Origin: JAZDFP01 sp043801445
GTDB taxonomy: Bacteria > Planctomycetota > MHYJ01 > JACQXL01
Assembly: GCA_043801445.1 (NCBI GenBank)
Contig: JAZDMB010000016.1
Coordinates: forward strand, 37,159-101,158
Direction: 5' to 3'
Length of the DNA: 64,000 bases
The position numbers and the translations under genes were made by a program. The notes below the pieces were generated by a model. It saw only the letters and a list, made by a program, of their open reading frames with translations, did no database searches and was not told where the DNA came from. Every line of letters begins with the position of its first letter. Positions within the stretch are counted from its first letter, which is position 1. Positions 24,429-33,170 of this stretch are shown here, in pieces.

Positions 24429-25376
24429 ATGAGCGATTCTGATGGTTCTGACGAACCAACAATCTCTGCCGACGAAATAAAGCAATTAGGGTTGCCTTTA
24501 TGGGATAAAGACATAAAAAAACTAAGCGATGAGCATATCATCAGCGAATCCGACATACAATTAATCATCCAGCATCTCTTTTCCAATGAATATGAAATCC
24601 GTCAAAAAGCCATTGCTTATCTTAATATAAATCAATACATTGTTACCCGTCCTTTGGTGGAACTTCTTGTAAAGAACATTACCCATCACACTCTTATTTT
24701 TCAGTTAACCTATGCATTAGAGGTTATTGGCAAATTTGCCGTTCCTGTATTGATAGAAGCATTAAATCAGGTTCGCGAAATAAAAACACCTATGGATGAA
24801 TTAATGATAGAAAATATTTGCGAGACGCTTATCAGAATAAATGACAAAAACACCGTCGCAGTACCGGTTTTATTGCGGCATCTTCAAGATACTAAAGCAA
24901 AAATAGATCAAATCAATAAAACTATAGAACAAAATGCGGCGCATCTAAACGAAAATCCAGCACCGCATATTAATGAGGCGCATCAAAGTTCCGATACATC
25001 TTCGCGTAAAAAGTTGGACTTCTATCAGATGGTTCGTATGAAGCTTCACTATCTTATTGGAGAAATGAATTCTACGGCAGGATTAGACGACCTCTTGGAA
25101 CTTTTAGGCGACGGTAATAAACGGGTGACCGGTGAGATTATAGAAACACTCGGTAAAATCGGTAATAAAAATGCCCTGATTCCTCTGACAAGGCTCTATC
25201 CGATAGAAGCCGATATATCCGAATTGGGTGCCCGTTATATCAAAATGACCTGCCGTGAAATAATCCGACGGGAAAAAATATCTAAATCAGATCGTATCTT
25301 TGACAGTCTTAGCGAACCGGAAAAAGACTCTTTAGATAAAATATTAGCGGGATATAAAAACAGCAACAAAGACTGA
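24429..25376 (+). CDS. HEAT-repeat-like protein
   Basis: A 315-residue soluble protein with an acidic N-terminus. Two blocks of paired helices look like HEAT repeats: about 45-160 (EIRQKAIAYLNIN, LIFQLTYALEVIGKFAVPVLIEAL) and 215-280 (GLDDLLELLGDGNKRVTGEI, IETLGKIGNKNALIPLTRLY), joined by a charged linker (about 165-200). It probably binds a protein partner; the partner is unknown. It follows clpX by 43 bp and may be the last gene of the tig operon, so an adaptor role for Clp is possible but unproven. Confidence 0.7.
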   Translation: MSDSDGSDEPTISADEIKQLGLPLWDKDIKKLSDEHIISESDIQLIIQHLFSNEYEIRQKAIAYLNINQYIVTRPLVELLVKNITHHTLIFQLTYALEVIGKFAVPVLIEALNQVREIKTPMDELMIENICETLIRINDKNTVAVPVLLRHLQDTKAKIDQINKTIEQNAAHLNENPAPHINEAHQSSDTSSRKKLDFYQMVRMKLHYLIGEMNSTAGLDDLLELLGDGNKRVTGEIIETLGKIGNKNALIPLTRLYPIEADISELGARYIKMTCREIIRREKISKSDRIFDSLSEPEKDSLDKILAGYKNSNKD

Positions 25377-25595
25377 GATTCTATTACCTATCTGATTATA
25401 AAATCCGCGTTCTACATGTCCGCCCCGACGTTATATTAGCTATTAGTCAAAAGTTAGATAAAATCACCCTATTTCACCCTTTGTCAAAAAGGGATTAGGA
25501 AAATTTACGAGAACCTTCGGTTAATAACCACTATACGTCCGGACAAGCGAATTTAACGGAGATGGGATAAAATATTATTCGTAGGAGGTATGGTT

Positions 25596-26048
25596 TTATT
25601 TATTATTGATGTTTTTCAATTCACGGGTAAATTCCTGCGGGTCTTTGAATTCGCGATAGACTGAAGCAAATCTGACATAGGCAACATGGTCGAGAGATTT
25701 CAGTTCTTTCATTAATAATTCACCTATTTCTTTGGCTGGAACCTCACGTTCAAATTTGTCGTAAATAGCTCTTTCTATCTTAGCCATAGTGTCTTTTAGT
25801 TTTTCTGTTGGGATAGGCCTTTTTTCACATGCCTTAAGAAGCCCGTTAAATATTTTTTCCGGATTGAAAGGCTGGCGCAAACCATCCTTTTTGATAACCC
25901 GCAATGATATTTCTTCTCTTTTTTCGTAGGTTGTATAACGTCGTTTGCAGGACAGACATTTCCGACGCCGCCTGATGCTAAATCCATCATCTGCTGAACG
26001 GGAATCTATTACCTGGTCATTGTCTTTCTTGCAGAACGGGCATTTCAT
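25596..26048 (-). CDS. nrdR: transcriptional repressor NrdR
   Basis: A 150-residue regulator of ribonucleotide reductase genes. The zinc ribbon has Cys at 3, 6, 31 and 34 (MKCPFCKKDN and KCLSCKRRYTTYE), followed by the ATP-cone (VIKKDGLRQPFNPEKIFNGL) that senses ATP/dATP. The start at 26048 is preferred because the family begins with MKCPFC; the upstream in-frame Met adds six unrelated residues. No nrd gene or NrdR box is visible in this window. It is transcribed opposite to its neighbours. Confidence 0.96.
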   Translation of the reverse strand: MKCPFCKKDNDQVIDSRSADDGFSIRRRRKCLSCKRRYTTYEKREEISLRVIKKDGLRQPFNPEKIFNGLLKACEKRPIPTEKLKDTMAKIERAIYDKFEREVPAKEIGELLMKELKSLDHVAYVRFASVYREFKDPQEFTRELKNINNK

Positions 26049-26271
26049 AATAAATAAGTTAAACAAATTACGTCTAATTTAGCAATAATAATTAGTTGAA
26101 AATTATAGTGGATAAAAGTATAAGATAGTGAACAGATTTAGCTGATAAAGCGGATTAAGCAGGCATGCTCGACCTTGCCGTTCAGTCGGGTATTTTTATC
26201 TGCTAAATCGGTAAAATCCGTTTAATCTGCTTACTATTTTTCATTAACAAAGAATAACATAAGGAGATAAA

Positions 26272-28080
26272 ATGACAATACCAAGTGATGGCAAAGGTGA
26301 GTTGATAGGCTGGCATGACCCGGATAAGGCTAGGGAATGGGTGCAAAAAAATAAGTCGCGGGAGTTAAAGGATAAAACTATGTCAGCTAAGGAAGCTGTT
26401 TCAAGATTCGTTCATGACGGAGATTTTATAGCCAGCGGAGGTTTTGGGCACGTAAGGGTATCAATGGCTATCATATACGAAATAGTCAGGCAAAAAAAGA
26501 AAAATCTGATTATGGCCGGTAAGACAGCGGTTCATGACCTTGACATTCTAGTGGGGTCAGGCAATGTGAATAAATTAGAAGTAGCCTATTCATTTGGCCA
26601 TGAACTAAGAGGATTATCTCATGCCTCAAGAAGGATGGTGCAAAGCGGCCGTTGTAAAGTGGTTGCCGAAACCAGCAACGCCGGATATCAATGGCGATTT
26701 TTAGCCGGTATGATGGGACTCCCTTTCATTCCCAGCCGTAATATGCTTGGCACCGATACCCACAAATTTAGCTCATGCAAGACTATCAATGACCCATTCA
26801 GCGGCAAACCAATAAACTTGATTCCGGCATCTTACCCTGATGTTGCCTTTATTCATGTTCACCGTTGCGATATCTACGGTAATGCCCAAATAGACAGTAT
26901 ATTAGTGGAAGACTTCGAGCTATCCAGATGTGCGCGCAGGCTGATAATAACTACGGAAGAGATAGTCGACAATGAATTAATCCGGAGAAAACCTTGGGAA
27001 ACGAAAATACCTTTCCTTGTAGTAGATGCAGTGGTTGAGGTTCCTCATGGTTCCCATCCGTGTGAAATGCCCGGAATGTACTACTATGACGAGGAACATA
27101 TAGCAGAATGGCTGAGACTCTCCAAAACTCAGGAAGGTGTTGATGAGTTTCTGCAAAAATATGTTTTTGGTGTGGCTGACTTTGAGAACTATCTTGAACT
27201 ATGCGGCGGCGTAAAGAAATTGAATTACCTAAAGAGACGCGAGTTTCTTAGGGAACCGATGATAGCTCCATGGAGGAAAGAGAGCCAAGCGACAACAAAT
27301 AGTGTAACCGAAGACAAGTATAATTTAAGGGAATATCTGGCATTTGTCGGGTCGAGCGTATTAGAAGACAAAAAAACCGTTTTTGTAGGCACCGGGCTTC
27401 CTATAACAGCCTCTATGTTAGCCCAGAAAACCCATGCGCCTAATCTGCTTATAGTATTCGAAGCCGGCGGAATCGGGCCAATGCTGGCTGAACTACCCAT
27501 ATCAGTCGGCGAATCGAGAACCTATTATAAAGGCATAAGCGCCTCCAGCATGCATGATGTTATGTCGCTTTCACAGGCAGGCTATATAGATTATGGTTTT
27601 CTGGGCGCTGCTCAGATGGATATGTATGGCAACATTAATACTACGGTCATAGGTGAACATTCTCTGCCTAAGGCTCGTTTACCGGGTAGCGGCGGCGCTA
27701 ATGACGTAGCCTCTTTCTCGCAACGGCTTGTAATTATTATTGCCAACCAGTCGACTAAGACCTTTGTCAATAAGGTTGATTTTCTAACCACACCCGGTTA
27801 TCTGGATGGTCCGGGGGGCAGGGAAAAGGCCGGATTAGCCAATGGATCAGGACCATATAGGGTTATCACTCAGTTAGGTATTTACGGGTTCGACGAAAAG
27901 ACTAAAAAATTAAAGCTAATTTCACTGCACCCTGGTGTCACCGTAGATGAAGTGCGGAAAAACAGCAGCTTTGATATCATTATACCGGATAAGATTGAAA
28001 CAAGTCCCGTGCCTACGGAACAGCATCTGAAGATATTGCGCGAGGAGATAGACCCAGCAGGTATAGTTTTTGGCAAATAG
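26272..28080 (+). CDS. fused glutaconate-type CoA-transferase (alpha and beta subunits in one chain)
   Basis: A 602-residue family I CoA-transferase. Residues about 30-320 correspond to the alpha subunit (DGDFIASGGFGHVRVSMAII, GLSHASRRMVQSGRCKVVAE) and about 345-600 to the beta subunit (KTVFVGTGLPITASMLAQ, LLIVFEAGGIGPML). In relatives such as glutaconate CoA-transferase these are separate genes; here they are joined by a linker around 320-345. The Glu in the EAGG segment could be the catalytic residue that forms the acyl-CoA thioester; this is an inference. It moves CoA between a carboxylic acid and acyl-CoA; substrate not predictable. An AAGGAG site precedes the ATG. Confidence 0.85.
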   Translation: MTIPSDGKGELIGWHDPDKAREWVQKNKSRELKDKTMSAKEAVSRFVHDGDFIASGGFGHVRVSMAIIYEIVRQKKKNLIMAGKTAVHDLDILVGSGNVNKLEVAYSFGHELRGLSHASRRMVQSGRCKVVAETSNAGYQWRFLAGMMGLPFIPSRNMLGTDTHKFSSCKTINDPFSGKPINLIPASYPDVAFIHVHRCDIYGNAQIDSILVEDFELSRCARRLIITTEEIVDNELIRRKPWETKIPFLVVDAVVEVPHGSHPCEMPGMYYYDEEHIAEWLRLSKTQEGVDEFLQKYVFGVADFENYLELCGGVKKLNYLKRREFLREPMIAPWRKESQATTNSVTEDKYNLREYLAFVGSSVLEDKKTVFVGTGLPITASMLAQKTHAPNLLIVFEAGGIGPMLAELPISVGESRTYYKGISASSMHDVMSLSQAGYIDYGFLGAAQMDMYGNINTTVIGEHSLPKARLPGSGGANDVASFSQRLVIIIANQSTKTFVNKVDFLTTPGYLDGPGGREKAGLANGSGPYRVITQLGIYGFDEKTKKLKLISLHPGVTVDEVRKNSSFDIIIPDKIETSPVPTEQHLKILREEIDPAGIVFGK

Positions 28081-28102
28081 ACTGAATAGCGGAGAAAAAT
28101 AT

Positions 28103-28179
28103 AGCCACAGATTAAAATCCGTGTAATTTATATCTGATTCAATTACACCGATTAAATTCAATCTGTGTAATCTGTGGCT
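28103..28179. repeat. palindromic repeat AGCCACAGATT...AATCTGTGGCT type
   Basis: AGCCACAGATTAAAATCCGT at the left pairs with GTGTAATCTGTGGCT at the right, forming a long stem-loop. It lies between the CoA-transferase and HNH genes. The same ends occur at 61473 and 61634. Confidence 0.75.
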
Positions 28180-28213
28180 TAATCCCGTCTCATAACGACA
28201 TATTAAATATCTT

Positions 28214-28930
28214 ATGGAAAAAGATACCGTTGAGAATCTCCTGAGCACTAATGTATTGGTATTAAATAAATTATATATGGTACTGAGGGTAATTACTGTT
28301 CGTCGCGCCTTTGTTTTTCTGGCTAAAGATTATGCCGAGGTGATTTATAAAAACAACGGACGTTTTGAAAACTGTAGATTTGGCAGTTGGATTGAAGTGT
28401 CAAATAAACATAATATTGATGATTTGGATGACTATATCCATACACCAAAGTGGCGGATATTAGTACCTCGAGTAATTCGTTTATTAGAATACGATAAAAT
28501 GCCCAGGCGTGAGTGGAAGCTCAACCGTAAGAATATCCTGATACGCGACAATTATCAATGTCAATACTGTGATAAAAAATATCCACTCGGTCTCATAACT
28601 ATTGACCATATTATACCTCGGTCCCGCGGAGGAACTACCGCATGGACGAATGTAGTAACCTGCTGTAATAAATGCAACACCAAAAAAGGTGGAAGGCTAC
28701 CACGGGAAGCAGGGATGAAATTAATAACCAAACCGCAAAAACCTAATTTTAATTATAGCATATCTAAATTACTTGATGATAAAAAATACTCTATTTGGAA
28801 AGAATTTATTAAAGACCTATCCACGCCGCCTTCGGAGAACCCCGTCTCTGGTAAAATGAGTTCTTCGAAATCACTGCCTGCGGCAGGCAGACGCCATATC
28901 AACAGAACACAGACCCGCCTCAATCCCTAA
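28214..28930 (+). CDS. HNH endonuclease-fold protein
   Basis: A 238-residue protein. The C-terminal half has an HNH domain with two zinc-binding Cys pairs: CQYCDKK, IDHIIPRSRGG and CCNKCNTKKGG. An N-terminal domain (about 10-95; NVLVLNKLYMVLRVITVRRA) is typical of a widespread family of HNH5 proteins whose target is unknown. The last 25 or so residues (around SLPAAGRRHINRTQTRLNP) come from palindromic repeats, and the stop codon itself is the TAA of an ATCCCTAACGGGAT element. The native C-terminus has therefore probably been replaced. Confidence 0.82.
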   Translation: MEKDTVENLLSTNVLVLNKLYMVLRVITVRRAFVFLAKDYAEVIYKNNGRFENCRFGSWIEVSNKHNIDDLDDYIHTPKWRILVPRVIRLLEYDKMPRREWKLNRKNILIRDNYQCQYCDKKYPLGLITIDHIIPRSRGGTTAWTNVVTCCNKCNTKKGGRLPREAGMKLITKPQKPNFNYSISKLLDDKKYSIWKEFIKDLSTPPSENPVSGKMSSSKSLPAAGRRHINRTQTRLNP

Positions 28931-29034
28931 CGGGATACTTCATTGAAGAAGTCCCGCAAGGGGCAAACAGGATTAAGCTGATTTTACAGATTGAGATTAT
29001 TGACTTTGTAAACAATCTCAAGTTTAATAAGTAT

Positions 29035-30816
29035 ATGCTCAGTTTTATCAGGATTACCAAATCGCCTTATCGCTGGTTGATTAATCAGGCGCATCGCAAG
29101 ATGTTTGAAACCCACTTTATAGGGAAAGAAAACGTTGTTTATGATGCTATTTCCAAGAATGTATTAAAAGATAACAATGCCCGAACCATTTTTACCATAG
29201 AAACACCGGAATTAAATATTCTGGTCAAACGATATAAAATCAGAGGCCTGCTGGGGATAATCAAAGCAACCTTTTTAGCGCCGGCCCGCAAAGAAGTCAG
29301 AGCCAGTGACTATCTTATAAATCATCATATCAATACCATTTATCCTTTGGGTGTTTTGGAAAAGAAGAAATTAGGTTTTACCACAGACATTTTTCTCTTT
29401 GTCAGGAAAATGGAAAATGCGATTTCCATTAAAGATTTCATCGTTTCACTGATAGCAGAAAACCGCAATAAAACTCTTGGAGAAAGCCGCGATAACATTA
29501 AATCTAAAAATGATATCCTAAAGTCATTAGCCGAATTAGTCCGGGAAGTTCATCGAGCTACCTTTTTCCATCAAGATTTCCATTTAGGAAATATTTTAAT
29601 AGACCCGAAATCGCCTGTTTTATATTTAATAGATTTACACCGCTCATCTATTTTATCATACTTTACACAACCGCATAAAATATCTAATCTTGCCCAGATA
29701 ATTTATTCCCTTTCAACTGTCCTGTCTTCCACGGATATATACAGGTTCATCAAATATTACCATAAACTTGATTTCAGAACGGATGTCCTTCGTGATTTTA
29801 TTACGACAGTTCTCGATAAAGTAAAAATCCTGCAGCATAAACATTGGCGGAATCGCAACAAGCGATGTTTAAGAAACTCTTCCCATTATGCCGTAATGAA
29901 CTATCGTAATTATCGTATTTCCCTCAAAAGGCAGGACGATGTTTCAGGTATAATTAAATTAATTGCCAATCATGATAAAATAGTCGTTAATGAACCGCAC
30001 AAATTATTTAAGTATATCCCGAAGCGTTTGATATCAAGGATTGCTTACAATGAGATTAAGGATAAGGTTAAGAAAAATGATTCCTCAACCTCAGCCTTAA
30101 CCTCATCTCTTAACTTAAATGTTTTTATAAAGGAATATCGCTATTCTTTCGGTAATAGAGTCTGGAGTTTGTTTGGAAATCACCCGGCTAAAAAAAGCTG
30201 GTTCTCGGCGAATGGACTGCTTATCCGCCATACTTTGACTGCCGAGCCAATAGCGCTCGTAGAAGAAACGGACCCATTTTACACCTGGGTTAAAAGAAGT
30301 TATGTTATTACCAGGGAGATTGAGGCTGAACCAACCAATCAATTCGTGGTCGGAAACTTTGTCAATCGTATCAAAGACAAAAAAACATTAGAGCGTAAAA
30401 TCGGATTCATTAAGGAATTTGCCTTTGCTGTTAGAAGACTCCATCAAAACGGAATATTCCATTACGACCTCAAATCTAATAATATTCTTATTAAAGAAAA
30501 TACCCGCACCCAAACTGATAATTACAGCAAGAACCTGCCCGACTGGTCAACCGGTCAGGCGGGTTGGACTTTCTATTTCATTGACTTAGACCGGATGAAA
30601 TTCTCTTATGAAGTATCGTTACCTGAACTGCTTAAAAACCTATCCCAACTTAATGCCTCGGTATCAGAAGTGATGACTAAGGCGGACCGTCTGAGATTTT
30701 ATCGTTTTTATTCGGAAGGAGAAAAAGAACTGCCTCACAATGACGAAAAAGCGATTATTAAGCAGATAATGGCATTAACTATAAAGAGACATCATTTCTG
30801 GCCTCAACAATATTAA
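29035..30816 (+). CDS. tandem double Kdo-kinase-like (LPS kinase) protein
   Basis: A 593-residue protein with two kinase-like domains of the lipopolysaccharide kinase (Kdo/WaaP/InaA) type. Domain one has HQDFHLGNIL at 179-188 and D200 in YLIDLHRS. Domain two has HYDLKSNNIL at 476-485 and D517 in FIDLDRM. Both keep the catalytic HxD, the following Asn and the metal-binding Asp, so both may be active. Single-domain members phosphorylate Kdo or heptose in the LPS core, which fits kdsB 1.5 kb away. Residues about 500-511 (PDWSTGQAGW) are encoded by an in-frame palindrome CCCGACTGG...CAGGCGGG at 30537-30564. Confidence 0.82.
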   Translation: MLSFIRITKSPYRWLINQAHRKMFETHFIGKENVVYDAISKNVLKDNNARTIFTIETPELNILVKRYKIRGLLGIIKATFLAPARKEVRASDYLINHHINTIYPLGVLEKKKLGFTTDIFLFVRKMENAISIKDFIVSLIAENRNKTLGESRDNIKSKNDILKSLAELVREVHRATFFHQDFHLGNILIDPKSPVLYLIDLHRSSILSYFTQPHKISNLAQIIYSLSTVLSSTDIYRFIKYYHKLDFRTDVLRDFITTVLDKVKILQHKHWRNRNKRCLRNSSHYAVMNYRNYRISLKRQDDVSGIIKLIANHDKIVVNEPHKLFKYIPKRLISRIAYNEIKDKVKKNDSSTSALTSSLNLNVFIKEYRYSFGNRVWSLFGNHPAKKSWFSANGLLIRHTLTAEPIALVEETDPFYTWVKRSYVITREIEAEPTNQFVVGNFVNRIKDKKTLERKIGFIKEFAFAVRRLHQNGIFHYDLKSNNILIKENTRTQTDNYSKNLPDWSTGQAGWTFYFIDLDRMKFSYEVSLPELLKNLSQLNASVSEVMTKADRLRFYRFYSEGEKELPHNDEKAIIKQIMALTIKRHHFWPQQY

Positions 30817-30875
30817 TTAGTATCTTTATAAGAAGACCCCGCCTTGGGAGGGTGGTGTCCCACGAGGAAAAAGTG

Positions 30876-31919
30876 ATGGAAAATAATATATTTACCCGAA
30901 TATTTTTAGGTTTATGGGTTGGAATGCTCATTTATGCCTTGAGTGGATGTGCGGGTAATTCACAATTGTCACAGACATCAACAGTAGAAGTAGAAAAAAT
31001 CACTGTTGATTCAGTCTGCGAAGAAATATTAAACACACCTGAGGAAAACATAAACCTTGGCAAATACACTTTGTTATTAACCAAAGCCGTATGTCCCAAT
31101 ATGAATTTGGAATGGGAGTTAAAAAATCTTGATAGAATGGCAGATGCAGTTCGTCCGCGTCTGGAAGGAATAAATGAACCACAGAAAATCGTGGAGATTT
31201 TTAATAAGTATTTTTTTGCAGAGTTGAGATTTGAAGGAAAGCAAAAGCTAGATGACGACCCTGACTATGATTTATTGCACAACGTACTATGGCGGAAAAA
31301 AGGACACTGTGTGTCTATAGGTATTAGTTATTTATGTCTGGCTGAACGGTTACATTTACCTTTTTTTGGAGTTGTTATTCCTAATCATTTCTTTGTAAGG
31401 TATGATGATGGTAAAAGGCGTATCAATATAGAAACAACATCAGGAGATGGCAGGAGTATGGCTGATGATGAGTATCTTAGAGAATTTGCTCCTTTGTTAA
31501 AAGATACTACCGGTAATGTAGAGATAAAAAGAAAATTATTGAGAAATGCAACTAAAAAAGAAGTATTGGCAACCTATCTAATGAATGCTTTAATACTGAA
31601 ATATCATTACCCCAAACAAGACAAGGAATCCAAGATAAAAGCCGTAGATTATGCAATAAAAATGGAACCTGATTCATTTTCTAACTATTGTAAAAAAGGG
31701 ATTTTCCTGCTCAGTATTGGTAGAGAAAAAAATGATTCTAATATTTTGCGACAAGCGGTAGAATATTCACAGATTGCATATGATAAATACCCTTATTATT
31801 TAACTACAATAACAGCACTGGCAATTGAATATTATTTCTTAGAAGAATACGAAAATTGCATAAAGAAAATAAATGAATTTGGTGCTACGTATTTGGGGGG
31901 GGGGGGCAATCCGATGTAA
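30876..31919 (+). CDS. SirB1/transglutaminase-like lipoprotein with poly-G tract at the 3' end
   Basis: A 347-residue lipoprotein: lipobox ALSGC near residue 25, then a SirB1-type transglutaminase-like domain with C145 in KGHCVSIGISYLCLAERL and H171 in PNHFFVRYDDG, then TPR-like helices. The ATG at 30876 is preferred over GTG 30852 because of a GAGG site and a normal signal peptide. The frame ends shortly after a run of 12 G at 31875-31886 (LGGGGNPM). With 10 or 13 G the frame would continue 45 codons to 32044 (QSDVIKNNYAEDMSMLVGLK and on, ending KLELK). It is paralogous to the gene at 33171-34589. Function unknown. Confidence 0.78.
   Translation: MENNIFTRIFLGLWVGMLIYALSGCAGNSQLSQTSTVEVEKITVDSVCEEILNTPEENINLGKYTLLLTKAVCPNMNLEWELKNLDRMADAVRPRLEGINEPQKIVEIFNKYFFAELRFEGKQKLDDDPDYDLLHNVLWRKKGHCVSIGISYLCLAERLHLPFFGVVIPNHFFVRYDDGKRRINIETTSGDGRSMADDEYLREFAPLLKDTTGNVEIKRKLLRNATKKEVLATYLMNALILKYHYPKQDKESKIKAVDYAIKMEPDSFSNYCKKGIFLLSIGREKNDSNILRQAVEYSQIAYDKYPYYLTTITALAIEYYFLEEYENCIKKINEFGATYLGGGGNPM
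31875..31886 (+). repeat. homopolymeric G12 tract in coding sequence
   Basis: Twelve consecutive G bases near the end of the SirB1-like lipoprotein gene. Tracts of this length slip during replication, and a change of -2 or +1 would swap the C-terminus from a short stop to a 45-codon extension ending at 32044. Confidence 0.8.
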
Positions 31920-32260
31920 TAAAGAACAATTATGCTGAAGATATGTCAATGTTGGTAGGCTTAAAGAAATTATGCAAGGCAAAGTTGAAAGGATTCAAAG
32001 ATTTGCCAAATAAGTTAGATTTACCCAAATTGGAATTGAAGTAATAACTGGGAATTCTATGGACAGCCTACCACTTAGAAATTTTCAGTGTTCATTCGTG
32101 GTTATACCTAAACGATATTCTATTTAATCCATATCCGTCAAATAGGACGCAGATTTTCGCATATAATTTCTATAAGGAGACCACGAAACCACGGCAAATT
32201 CTTCCTGAATTCCTGGATTCCTTATAAATATTAATCTGTGTAGTCCGTGGGGCTCTGCGT

Positions 32261-33088
32261 TTATCTGTGTCCGACTGATTCCGATTTGTATCTTTTTACA
32301 AACGTCTTATAATCGCCAGCCGTATCTATCCCATAAAAAGCATTCTTAGTCACAACAACTTTTATTCTGAATCCGTTTTCCAATGCCCTCAATTGTTCTA
32401 ATCGCAGTTCTTTCTCTGATTCTGTTTGCGGAAGTTTGACGAATTTGAGCAATGCATCCTTTTTATAGCCATAAATACCTAAATGCCGATAATAACGATA
32501 TTTGCCTTTAACGGTATTTAAATTAATCCCGCACTTCTGCCACGAAGGCACTAAGACACTAAGAATTCCTTGTGCCTTTGTGTCTTGGTGGCTATACTTT
32601 GAAATTCCATACAATGAAATAGAACGTTGAAACGAAAGGGCATTATTCTTACTATCCAGAAGAACCTTAACTTTATTGGGGTCAGGAACATCTTTCCTTC
32701 TTAAGAGAACGGCTAATGTGGCAATATCAATATCCCTATTGAGTTGCAGGGTTTTGATGATTTTATCAACTGCCTCAGGGTCTATTTCAGGTTCGTCTGC
32801 CTGGACATTAATGATATACCGGTAAGGCAGATAACGGGCAACCTCGGCAATCCGTTCAGTCCCACAGGTATGATATTTTGAGGTCAATTTGACTTCAGCG
32901 CCGAATGACTGGCCCGCCTTTAATACCCGTTTGTCGTCAGTTGCGATAATTACGCGGTCCACCAGCGAGCATTTTAATACCCGATCATATGTATGTTGCA
33001 TCAGGTATTTACCGGTTTCTTTAAGCAATACCTTGGCGCTCAACCGGGTTGAACCATAACGAGCCGGGATAACTACTAATGCTTTCAT
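32261..33088 (-). CDS. kdsB: 3-deoxy-manno-octulosonate cytidylyltransferase with an in-frame repeat insertion
   Basis: A 275-residue enzyme that activates Kdo with CTP for lipid A-core synthesis. The family motifs are present: VVIPARYGSTRLSAKVL at the N-terminus, VQADEPEIDPE, and RHLGIYGYKKDALLKFV near the C-terminus. The start at 33088 gives the conserved MKALVVIPAR; an upstream Met adds unrelated residues. Most homologues are about 245-255 residues. The excess corresponds to the segment YSHQDTKAQGILSVLVPSWQ and a few more residues just before YYRHLGIYGY, encoded by a 59-nt palindromic repeat (32535-32593). The insertion keeps the frame and lies in a loop, so activity may persist. Confidence 0.95.
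   Translation of the reverse strand: MKALVVIPARYGSTRLSAKVLLKETGKYLMQHTYDRVLKCSLVDRVIIATDDKRVLKAGQSFGAEVKLTSKYHTCGTERIAEVARYLPYRYIINVQADEPEIDPEAVDKIIKTLQLNRDIDIATLAVLLRRKDVPDPNKVKVLLDSKNNALSFQRSISLYGISKYSHQDTKAQGILSVLVPSWQKCGINLNTVKGKYRYYRHLGIYGYKKDALLKFVKLPQTESEKELRLEQLRALENGFRIKVVVTKNAFYGIDTAGDYKTFVKRYKSESVGHR
32535..32593. repeat. 59-nt palindromic element inserted in kdsB
   Basis: The minus strand reads AGCCACCAAGACACAAAGGC through GGCAGAA and differs from the intergenic copy at 14918-14976 at only three positions by eye. It is imperfectly self-complementary about a central GAATTC. Confidence 0.85.
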
Positions 33089-33170
33089 AAATAAAAACTC
33101 TAACACGAATGGCACGAATTTTGCGAATATCACGAATACGAAAAAACAACATTCGTATGATTCGTGTTAA

